A stretch of 20,890 bases of DNA from an uncultured Slackia sp. Lineage in GTDB: Bacteria > Actinomycetota > Coriobacteriia > Coriobacteriales > Eggerthellaceae. The stretch lies in the NCBI GenBank assembly GCA_934646845.1, contig CAKUEV010000012.1, positions 1 through 20,890 on the forward strand, read 5' to 3'. A model generated the notes under the pieces. That model searched no databases. It was not told the origin of the DNA and saw only the letters and a program-made list of their open reading frames with translations. Of this stretch, positions 15,249 to 20,890 are shown piece after piece; positions within the stretch are counted from its first letter, which is position 1, and each line of letters starts with the position of its first letter. A program made the translations under genes and the position numbers.

Positions 15249-16214
15249 TCTGATCTTTTCCGCGACGCGCAGCTTGGCGCTGCGGGCGCGGGGGTTAACT
15301 TCAATTTCCGCCTCGGTGGGCAGAATGGGTTTGCGAGTAATCACTTTCAGCGCAGGGTTCGCGCCGCACACGCACACCGGAAAACCGGGAGGACACGTGC
15401 ATTTCTTCGAGTGCTCGGCGAAAGCTTCCTTCACCGCCCTGTCTTCCAGGGAGTGATAGCTGATGACCGCGATGCGACCGCCAGGATTCAACCACCGAAT
15501 GGCGGCGTCGAGACCCCGACGAAGCACGGTAAGCTCGCCGTTCACTTCGATGCGAAGCGCCTGGAACGTTCGCTTGGCGGGATGCCCGCCAGCGCGACGC
15601 GCCGAAGCGGGAATGGCCGCTTTAATAATGTCCACGAGTTCGCCCGTCGTTTCGATGGGATGGCTCTCGCGACGCTCCACGATGAATTGCGCAATACGAC
15701 TCGCCCACTTCTCGTCGGAGTAGTCGCGAATGATCCGGGTGAGCTCTGCTGCGGATAAGGTGTTGACGAGCTCTGCTGCGGTTATGGTTTGTCTACCCGG
15801 GTCCATTCGCATGTCCAGCAAGGCGTCTTCCCTGAACGAGAAGCCACGCTGCGGGAGGTCGAGTTGCGGCGAGGAAACGCCGAGGTCGAACAGAATCGCA
15901 TCGATTCCAGGGACCTGCGCTTCCACCAGCAATTCATCCAAGTCGCCGAAGTTTCCGCGAAGCAGCATGACTTCGCATGCATTTTCGGCGGAAGCTGAAG
16001 AGAGGCGCTTCTTGGCGGCGGCCAAGGCCATTTCGTCTTGGTCGATGCCGATAAGAAGGCCGCCCTCCCCAAGCCGTTTGGCGACTTCGGAAGAATGCCC
16101 TGCTCCGCCGAGCGTTGAATCCACGAACGTGTGCTGCGGTTTAAGGTTCAAGTGCTCGAGGCACTCGGCAAGCAGGACCGGTGTATGCCTGTATTGGTTT
16201 GTCATTTCTTCCAC
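15246..16214 (-). CDS. rsmH: 16S rRNA (cytosine(1402)-N(4))-methyltransferase RsmH (MraW)
   Basis: RsmH uses S-adenosylmethionine to methylate N4 of C1402 in the decoding site of 16S rRNA. The family opening RHTPVLLAECLEHL is at the N-terminus, followed by the SAM-binding loop VDSTLGGAGHS, GIDQDEMAL, the catalytic-region block LFDLGVSSPQLD and GFSFREDALLDMRMD. The C-terminal part has HPAKRTFQALRIEVNGEL and AVISYHSLEDRAVKE. At 322 residues it is full length. The GTG at 16214 is chosen because AGGAG, which overlaps the mraZ stop, lies 7 nt upstream; the alternative ATG at 16205 removes three residues. The open frame extends into mraZ but has no homology there. Confidence 0.95.
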   Translation of the reverse strand: MEEMTNQYRHTPVLLAECLEHLNLKPQHTFVDSTLGGAGHSSEVAKRLGEGGLLIGIDQDEMALAAAKKRLSSASAENACEVMLLRGNFGDLDELLVEAQVPGIDAILFDLGVSSPQLDLPQRGFSFREDALLDMRMDPGRQTITAAELVNTLSAAELTRIIRDYSDEKWASRIAQFIVERRESHPIETTGELVDIIKAAIPASARRAGGHPAKRTFQALRIEVNGELTVLRRGLDAAIRWLNPGGRIAVISYHSLEDRAVKEAFAEHSKKCTCPPGFPVCVCGANPALKVITRKPILPTEAEIEVNPRARSAKLRVAEKIR

Positions 16215-16224
16215 GTCAGAACTC

Positions 16225-16659
16225 CTACGAATAGAGCAGGGCATCAAGATCGATGCTCGCCAGCAGGTTTTCACGACGCGTGGTATCCCAAATATCGAAG
16301 TGGCTGCCAGCGCCAACCAGGGTGACTTCCTTGTCGATGCCCGCACGCTCGCGCAAGCTCTGCGGCAAGGTGATGCGGCCCGCGGAGTCCATGGTCACTG
16401 GAGTTGCATTGCCACGAAGGATGCTGTTCAGCAACATGTGCTCACGCTTGTTGGGGTCAAAGCCACCGCGTTTCTCAAACAAGGTGTCGATCCATACGTC
16501 GAAAGCTTCGTTGGTATACACCGACAGAAACTCGTTTCGCGCATCGGGAACAACGACCATTTGGGTTTCCTCGGTCAGAAGCTTGCGAATAGACGACGGC
16601 AAAGACAGACGCCCCTTGGCATCGAGCTTATGACGATATTCGCCATTGAGCCCAGCCAT
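16225..16659 (-). CDS. mraZ: Transcriptional regulator MraZ
   Basis: MraZ is a ring-forming DNA-binding protein with two AbrB-like halves that represses its own dcw promoter. Both signature repeats are visible in the 144-residue protein: DAKGRLSLPSSIR (about residues 13-25) and DSAGRITLPQSLRERAG (about 92-108). The start at 16659 is preferred over an in-frame GTG two codons upstream because AAAGGAGG is 5 nt before the ATG. It is the first gene of the cluster and lies directly downstream of a promoter overlapped by TGG-type repeats, its likely operator. The stop codon overlaps the ribosome site of rsmH. Confidence 0.95.
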   Translation of the reverse strand: MAGLNGEYRHKLDAKGRLSLPSSIRKLLTEETQMVVVPDARNEFLSVYTNEAFDVWIDTLFEKRGGFDPNKREHMLLNSILRGNATPVTMDSAGRITLPQSLRERAGIDKEVTLVGAGSHFDIWDTTRRENLLASIDLDALLYS

Positions 16660-16706
16660 GGACACCTCCTTTGTTCGTTGTTATTCGCGCGTTTCGTAAC
16701 CGGTGC

Positions 16707-16731
16707 CGCCATTTTATCCCACTTTGCCCCA
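16707..16731 (-). promoter_or_regulatory. MraZ box: three TGG-type direct repeats at 10-bp spacing
   Basis: On the minus strand TGGGG (16731-16727), TGGGA (16721-16717) and TGGCG (16711-16707) are separated by exactly 5 nt. This is the TGGGN-N5-TGGGN-N5 layout reported for E. coli MraZ operators; only the third copy departs, at one position. The box covers the spacer and the edge of the -10 of the mraZ promoter, so binding should repress. Confidence 0.7.
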
Positions 16732-16739
16732 CTCCACAA
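16711..16739 (-). promoter_or_regulatory. mraZ (dcw operon) promoter
   Basis: On the minus strand TTGTGG (16739-16734) and TAAAAT (16716-16711) are spaced 17 bp. A start near 16704 would give a leader of about 45 nt before the mraZ ATG. It lies downstream of a strong terminator, as expected for the first promoter of the operon. Confidence 0.6.
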
Positions 16740-16747
16740 CAAAATCG

Positions 16748-16799
16748 CCCCCAATTCCTCCCCCACCGCCCCCCTTCCTTCCCCTCCACTTCCGCCCCC
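16748..16799 (-). promoter_or_regulatory. G-run tract upstream of the mraZ promoter (potential G-quadruplex)
   Basis: The minus strand carries five runs of 4 to 6 guanines within 52 nt: complements of 16748-16752, 16760-16764, 16769-16774, 16781-16784 and 16795-16799. The intervening bases are mainly purine. It lies about 45-95 bp upstream of the predicted transcription start on the sense strand. A quadruplex is possible by sequence; function is inferred. Confidence 0.45.
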
Positions 16800-16840
16800 T
16801 TTTCCTCCACCGGCGTAAGGTCTCAAAGCTATTTCGCGCA

Positions 16841-16879
16841 AAACAAAAAAGCGGAGCACAACATCTTGTGCTCCGCTTT
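16841..16879 (-). terminator. Strong Rho-independent terminator upstream of mraZ
   Basis: A perfect 14-bp stem has arms AAAGCGGAGCACAA and TTGTGCTCCGCTTT around a 4-nt loop. On the minus strand it is followed by T6, G, T3. It would end xerD transcription 220 nt after the xerD stop and isolate the dcw operon. On the plus strand only three Ts follow, so it is mainly minus-directed. Confidence 0.85.
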
Positions 16880-17031
16880 GCGCGAACAATGAAAAAGGAT
16901 GGTGGGAGAAAGTGGGAAAAATTTTTGCCGGATGCGTTCGAATTCCGAAAAAACGAGCGCGAATGTGACGAACATGTGGGCGCGGGAGGCAACTGCGTCA
17001 GAATCGAAGCAGAATCGAATTGTGCAACGGC

Positions 17032-17057
17032 AAAAGGGGCCACCATATATAGTGGCC
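17032..17057 (-). terminator. Weak hairpin with short T-run after xerD
   Basis: Arms GGCCAC (17038-17043) and GTGGCC (17052-17057) enclose an 8-nt alternating AT-rich loop. On the minus strand CCTTTT follows. It lies about 45 nt after the xerD stop and may be a first, weaker terminator before the strong one nearer mraZ. Confidence 0.45.
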
Positions 17058-17099
17058 GACGAGAACCGCCCCTTCCCGCGCGGGCATCGCGCGTGGGGG

Positions 17100-18047
17100 C
17101 TATGCACGGGGATGGGCCGAAAGGTATTCCTCGCGAATGTGGGCGCGGCTGACATGCGTGTAAATTTGCGTGGTTGAGATATCGGAATGCCCAAGCATTT
17201 CCTGAATGGCGCGCAAGTCGGCGCCACCCTCGAGCATATGAGTCGCGAAGCTATGGCGAAGCATATGCGGATGCAAATCGGCGATATCCACCGCTTCACC
17301 CGCATGCGCCACGATGCGATGCACCGCCTGGCGTGTCATGCGCGCGCCGCGGGCATTCAGAAACACCGCCGGCGAGCCCTTGCCCTTCATGGAAAGCTCC
17401 GCGCGAAAGCCGCCATACACATACGTCCGCAGCGCCGTCTCGGCCGTTCCCGAAATCGGCACGAAGCGCTCGCGCGAGCCCTTGCCGAGCACGCGCACCA
17501 CCCCGCCATCGAAATCAATGCAGCCCATATCGAGGCCCACAAGCTCGCTTGCACGCAAACCGCAGCCATACAGAATCTCAAGCATCGCCTTGTCGCGCTG
17601 CGCTCGGGGGCCTTCGCCGAAAGGCTGGTCGAGCAACGCATTGATTTGGGCAATGGAAAGCGCATCCGGCAAGCGATCGGGCCTTTGGGGCAGAGAAATC
17701 GATTCCGCCGGGTTCGTTTGCACCAGTTCATCTGAAACAAGAAAGCGATGGAAACCCTTCACCGCCGAAACGCGACGGGCGATAGTCGACGCGGCATATC
17801 CCCGTTCGACCAAATCGGATTCATAGGCAACGATATCGGCTCGCGAGACATCGCATGGCGCAAGCACGCCGCGGCCAAGAAGAAACGCGAAGTAATCGCG
17901 CAGGTCAGACTCATACGCCGCAAGCGTGAGACGCGACGACCCGCGTTCAACGCCCAAATGCGCCACATAGTCGCGAGCGTATTGAAGAAAGGGGCGCGCA
18001 GTCGCATCCGCGTCATCGAGACTATATATGAAAGATTCCTTTGGCAT
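17100..18047 (-). CDS. xerD: Tyrosine recombinase XerD (XerC/D family)
   Basis: Xer recombinases resolve chromosome dimers at dif near the division septum. The 315-residue protein has an N-terminal SAM-like DNA-binding domain (about 15-105) and a catalytic domain with all active residues: R165 in GCGLRASELV, K189 in LGKGSRERFVPI, H261 and R264 in HPHMLRHSFATHML, H287 in EMLGHSDISTTQIYTHV and the nucleophile Y296. XerC versus XerD is hard to separate by eye; the neighbour pyrG, as in mycobacteria and corynebacteria, supports XerD. The ATG at 18047 (MPKESFIYSL) has no ribosome site but a TATACT box 6 nt before it, consistent with a leaderless mRNA. The frame stays open to 18185 without family sequence. 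Confidence 0.93.
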   Translation of the reverse strand: MPKESFIYSLDDADATARPFLQYARDYVAHLGVERGSSRLTLAAYESDLRDYFAFLLGRGVLAPCDVSRADIVAYESDLVERGYAASTIARRVSAVKGFHRFLVSDELVQTNPAESISLPQRPDRLPDALSIAQINALLDQPFGEGPRAQRDKAMLEILYGCGLRASELVGLDMGCIDFDGGVVRVLGKGSRERFVPISGTAETALRTYVYGGFRAELSMKGKGSPAVFLNARGARMTRQAVHRIVAHAGEAVDIADLHPHMLRHSFATHMLEGGADLRAIQEMLGHSDISTTQIYTHVSRAHIREEYLSAHPRA

Positions 18048-18053
18048 AAGCAA

Positions 18054-18059
18054 AGTATA
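18054..18059 (-). promoter_or_regulatory. -10 box of xerD, positioned for a leaderless transcript
   Basis: TATACT on the minus strand is one mismatch from the TATAAT consensus and ends 6 nt before the xerD ATG, so transcription should begin at or next to the A of the start codon. No convincing -35 is seen. Actinobacteria use such leaderless starts often. Confidence 0.5.
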
Positions 18060-18321
18060 CGGCAGATTCGGCGAGCATAGCGCAAGCCCATCGCCCGCCC
18101 AATTCAATGCAAAGCAAAAGATCCTATTGAAAAACGCCGCGCACACGTGCCGTTTGCGAAATCGTTCCGCGCACATCTCGCCCAAAGCGCCGCAACGACA
18201 ACCGCGCAGGTGCGCATTTTGCCCGAGCGTTTGCGTGGAACCGAGACATTCAAAGACGTAAAAGAAGTATCGACCTGAATCGATGCCTCTGAGCCAAACA
18301 CGCTATCTACCCTATAGCACT
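18060..18321. other. Spacer between pyrG terminator and xerD with no gene
   Basis: I see no supported coding sequence here; short open frames on both strands lack ribosome sites and recognisable protein sequence. The only regular element is a small inverted repeat ATCGA-6-TCGAT near 18269-18284. Confidence 0.6.
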
Positions 18322-18357
18322 AAAAAAGAGGAGCGCCGCTCCAAGCGATCGCTCCTC
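18322..18357 (-). terminator. Rho-independent terminator of pyrG
   Basis: On the minus strand GAGGAGCG (18357-18350) pairs perfectly with CGCTCCTC (18335-18328), followed directly by T6. It lies 24 nt after the pyrG stop codon and should end its transcript before xerD. Confidence 0.85.
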
Positions 18358-18380
18358 ATTCTTCTCAGGCCTCGGATTCT

Positions 18381-19988
18381 TTATTCCTCGTCGCGATGCT
18401 TAAGCGCAGCGGCAACGAAACCGTTGAACAGCGGATGGGGCTTGGTGGGACGGCTCTTGAATTCGGGATGAGCCTGGCTCGCCACGAACCACGGATGATT
18501 CGGCAGCTCAATCATCTCGGTAAGACGGCCATCGGGCGAGACGCCGGAAATCACCATGCCAGCCTCTTGGAGCTTGCCGCGATACTCGTTGTTCACCTCG
18601 TAACGATGGCGATGGCGCTCGTAGATGACTTCCCCACCATAGATATCAAATGCCTTGGTGCCCTTTTCGAGCTTGCAAGGGTACGCGCCCAAACGCATAG
18701 TGCCGCCCTTTTCGTCGATATCTTTCTGGTCGGGCATAATCGAAATGACCTGGTACTCGGCGTTCTCGTCGAACTCAGAAGACGTCGCGCCCGACAAGCC
18801 GACAACATCGCGCGCAAACTCGCACACGGCCGCCTGCAGGCCCAAGCAAATGCCGAAATAAGGCACGTTATGCGTGCGAGCGTAACGCGCAGCTGCGATT
18901 TTGCCTTCGAAAGCGCGCTGGCCAAAACCGCCCGGCACCAAAATGCCGTCCATATCGCCAAGCAGCTCTTCGGCGGTTTCGTCGTCGACCTTTTCCGCGT
19001 CAATAAGGTTCAGGTTCACGTTCACGCCGTTTGCCACGCCAGAATGGTGGAGCGCTTCCATAATGGAAAGATACGCATCGGGGAGCTTCACGTATTTGCC
19101 CACGATGGCGATGTTCACTTCGCCCTCGCAATCGGCCTGCGCCGAGAGGAACTTGCGCAGCGGAGTGAGGTCGACATCTTCCACGGGAAGGCCCAACTTC
19201 GCGAGCACCTTCTCGTCGAAATGCTGGTCGTGCAACGCGAGAGGCACCGAATAAATGCTCGGCGCGTCGATGCATGCGAGCACATTGCCCGGGTCAACGT
19301 CGCAGAACAGGGCGATTTTGTCGCGAACGCCCGAGGAAATCTCATGGTCGCTGCGGCATACGATGAAGTCGGGCTGCACGCCAACGCTGCGCAGCTCTTT
19401 AACGGAATGCTGCGTGGGCTTGGTTTTCACTTCGTGGGCCGCGGCGATGTAGGGAACCAGCGTCACATGCACGAAAATCACGTCGCCGGGTTCTTTTTCC
19501 TTCTTGAACTGGCGAGCAGCCTCGATGAACGGCTGGCTTTCGATGTCGCCCACCGTGCCGCCGATTTCCGAAATAACGATATCGGCGTTCGTCTGGCTCG
19601 CGATGCGATAGAGGCGCTCTTTGATGGCGTTGGTCACATGGGGAATAACCTGCACGGTGCCGCCCAGGAAATCGCCGCGACGTTCGCGGGCGATGAGGCT
19701 TTGATAGATGGAGCCTTGGGTGAAGTTGGAGTCGCGCGTGAGGCTTTCATCGATAAAGCGCTCGTAATGGCCCAGGTCAAGGTCGCCTTCATGGCCATCG
19801 TCGGTCACGAACACCTCGCCATGCTGAAACGGGCTCATCGTGCCCGGGTCGACGTTGAGGTACGGGTCGATTTTCTGCATGGTCACATGGTATCCACGGG
19901 CTTTCAAAAGATGCCCGAGCGATGCCGCCGTAATGCCCTTGCCCAACGACGAAACCACGCCGCCCGTCACGAAAATGTGCTTGGCCAT
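18381..19988 (-). CDS. pyrG: CTP synthase (glutamine-hydrolysing) PyrG
   Basis: PyrG aminates UTP to CTP using ATP and glutamine, the last step of pyrimidine nucleotide synthesis, in the cytoplasm. The synthetase domain opens with FVTGGVVSSLGKGI (residues 6-19) and has MQKIDPYLNVDPGTMSPFQHG (37 onward) and TDDGHEGDLDLGHYERF. The class I glutamine amidotransferase domain starts near 290; its nucleophile is C381 in PYFGICLGLQAA, with the triad completed by H507 and E509 in ASQAHPEFKSRP. The 535 residues are full length. The start at 19988 is set by AAAGGAG 4 nt upstream and by the family's N-terminus MAKHIFVTGG; the open frame to 20126 has no homology. It ends at a strong terminator, so it is probably a single-gene transcript. 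Confidence 0.97.
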   Translation of the reverse strand: MAKHIFVTGGVVSSLGKGITAASLGHLLKARGYHVTMQKIDPYLNVDPGTMSPFQHGEVFVTDDGHEGDLDLGHYERFIDESLTRDSNFTQGSIYQSLIARERRGDFLGGTVQVIPHVTNAIKERLYRIASQTNADIVISEIGGTVGDIESQPFIEAARQFKKEKEPGDVIFVHVTLVPYIAAAHEVKTKPTQHSVKELRSVGVQPDFIVCRSDHEISSGVRDKIALFCDVDPGNVLACIDAPSIYSVPLALHDQHFDEKVLAKLGLPVEDVDLTPLRKFLSAQADCEGEVNIAIVGKYVKLPDAYLSIMEALHHSGVANGVNVNLNLIDAEKVDDETAEELLGDMDGILVPGGFGQRAFEGKIAAARYARTHNVPYFGICLGLQAAVCEFARDVVGLSGATSSEFDENAEYQVISIMPDQKDIDEKGGTMRLGAYPCKLEKGTKAFDIYGGEVIYERHRHRYEVNNEYRGKLQEAGMVISGVSPDGRLTEMIELPNHPWFVASQAHPEFKSRPTKPHPLFNGFVAAALKHRDEE

Positions 19989-20046
19989 GATGCTCCTTTG
20001 CGCTTGTCGTGCCTTCTTCTTGCAACATGCGCCGCACCCAAAATAC

Positions 20047-20060
20047 GCTTGCGCGCAAGC
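20047..20060. promoter_or_regulatory. 14-bp perfect palindrome in the pyrG leader
   Basis: GCTTGCGCGCAAGC is perfectly self-complementary. It lies between the candidate pyrG -10 and the start codon, about 60 nt before the ATG. It could be an operator; there is no loop, so an RNA hairpin would be weak. No known consensus is recognised. Confidence 0.35.
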
Positions 20061-20085
20061 ACATGCCTCACTCAAACGTTTTTCT

Positions 20086-20091
20086 ATTTTA
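20086..20091 (-). promoter_or_regulatory. Candidate -10 box of pyrG
   Basis: TAAAAT on the minus strand is a good -10 match in an AT-rich patch and would give a leader of about 90 nt. No clear -35 is found at 16-18 bp. Confidence 0.35.
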
Positions 20092-20186
20092 CGCGCGCAG
20101 CGCCCAAGAGCCACGCCCGTTTTCAAAGGAATGCGGTGTTTTTACATAGCGGAAACACAGTCGCCCACATGCGTTGCGCAGAGCGC

Positions 20187-20192
20187 TAAAAT
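20187..20192 (+). promoter_or_regulatory. Candidate -10 box of the divergent DUF1846 gene
   Basis: TAAAAT on the plus strand lies about 58 nt before the ATG. There is no clear -35 match, so confidence is low. Confidence 0.3.
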
Positions 20193-20249
20193 AAGTCGTT
20201 CATGCATACGCGCGCTTCGCGTGCCACGTCCAGATTACCAGGAGGCTTT

Positions 20250-20890
20250 ATGCGCATCGGTTTCGACAATGACAAATATATCGCCCTGCAGGCGGAACAT
20301 ATTCGTGAGCGCATCGGCCAGTTTGGCGGAAAGCTGTACCTCGAGTTCGGCGGAAAGCTCTTCGACGACCACCACGCAAGCCGAGTATTGCCTGGCTTCC
20401 AGCCCGACAGCAAAATTCGCATGCTCAAGCAGTTCGCCGACGATGTGGAAATCATCGTCGCGATCAACGCCAACGATATCGAGAAAAACAAGATGCGCGG
20501 CGACTTGGGCATCACCTACGACGAAGACGTGCTGCGCCTGCTCGATATTTTCGCGAACATGGGCTTCGCCACGGCTGGCGTCGTTATCACGCGCTACGAG
20601 AACCAGCCTTCCGCCGCGGCATTCCGCCAGAAGCTCTCGTCGCTCGGCGTGAAGAGCTATCTGCACTACCCTATCGCTGGCTACCCCTACGATATCGCGC
20701 GCATCAATTCCGATGACGGTTTCGGCAAAAACGAATTCGTGGAAACCACGCGCCCGCTCGTCGTGGTAACCGCACCCGGCCCGGGCTCGGGCAAGATGGC
20801 CACCGCCCTCTCGCAGCTCTACCATGAGCACAAGCGCGGCATCGACGCTGGCTATGCGAAATACGAGACGTTCCCCATTTGGAACCTACC
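20250..20890 (+). CDS. DUF1846 family protein (3' end cut by window)
   Basis: This is the only plus-strand gene. The 213 visible residues begin [14 protein letters not shown] and continue through [85 protein letters not shown] and [20 protein letters not shown]. These blocks match the highly conserved DUF1846 family of cytoplasmic proteins with P-loop-like APGPGSGK. Its biochemical role is, to my knowledge, not established. AGGAGG lies 4 nt before the ATG, a strong start. It is transcribed divergently from pyrG across a 261-bp gap. Full-length members are about 500 residues, so more than half lies beyond the window. Confidence 0.9.
   Translation, partial: MRIGFDNDKYIALQAEHIRERIGQFGGKLYLEFGGKLFDDHHASRVLPGFQPDSKIRMLKQFADDVEIIVAINANDIEKNKMRGDLGITYDEDVLRLLDIFANMGFATAGVVITRYENQPSAAAFRQKLSSLGVKSYLHYPIAGYPYDIARINSDDGFGKNEFVETTRPLVVVTAPGPGSGKMATALSQLYHEHKRGIDAGYAKYETFPIWNL

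Noticed and set aside
16841..16879. A plus-strand terminator at the strong hairpin before mraZ
   Set aside because: Only TTT follows on the plus strand, and no plus-strand gene lies nearby to the left; the T6 tract is on the minus side.
17069..17097. GC-rich hairpin with CCCGCGCG and CGCGCGTGGG arms after xerD
   Set aside because: It has a bulge and no T-run, and such GC-rich near-palindromes arise easily in this base composition.
18396..20189. A 597-codon open frame on the plus strand opposite pyrG
   Set aside because: Fully antisense to a canonical CTP synthase; no ribosome site or family sequence.

Overview
This window is an almost complete division and cell wall (dcw) cluster on the minus strand, followed upstream by xerD and pyrG. 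One divergent gene starts at the right edge. Gene content and order are those of a Gram-positive actinobacterium: mraZ, rsmH, an ftsL-like gene, ftsI, murF, mraY, murD, ftsW, murG, murC, murB, ftsQ, ftsZ, pgeF (yfiH) and yggS. The pyrG–xerD pairing also fits Actinobacteria. A murB between murC and ftsQ, the moderately high G+C and the absence of ftsA point to the Coriobacteriia, probably Eggerthellales. That placement is an inference from gene order and protein style, not from a database comparison.

Layout in transcription order (right to left on the minus strand). pyrG (19988-18381) ends at a strong intrinsic terminator (about 18357-18322). xerD (18047-17100) follows; its perfect -10 box lies 6 nt before the ATG, which suggests a leaderless mRNA. 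A 434-bp spacer then holds a weak hairpin, a strong terminator (16879-16841), a G-rich tract and the mraZ promoter. That promoter is overlapped by three TGG-type repeats at exact 10-bp spacing, the arrangement expected for MraZ autorepression. From mraZ to ftsQ the genes are tightly packed, often overlapping or within 10 nt, and very likely form one operon. ftsZ is set apart by a 443-bp non-coding spacer with its own candidate promoter. pgeF and yggS follow ftsZ closely; yggS runs off the left edge. On the plus strand at the right edge a DUF1846-family gene begins and is cut by the window end.

How the genes work together: MurB, MurC, MurD and MurF build UDP-MurNAc-pentapeptide. MraY and MurG turn it into lipid I and lipid II. 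FtsW polymerises lipid II and FtsI cross-links the glycan at the septum. FtsQ and the FtsL-like protein connect this machinery to the FtsZ ring. RsmH modifies 16S rRNA and MraZ regulates the cluster. murE, which normally sits between ftsI and murF, is absent; a terminator-like hairpin occupies that junction.

I see no mobile element, phage, CRISPR, tRNA or rRNA, and no sign of a new multi-gene system. The parts most worth a second look are non-coding: a large nested inverted repeat plus tandem repeats between ftsQ and ftsZ, the MraZ-box/G-tract region, the leaderless xerD start, and the murE gap.
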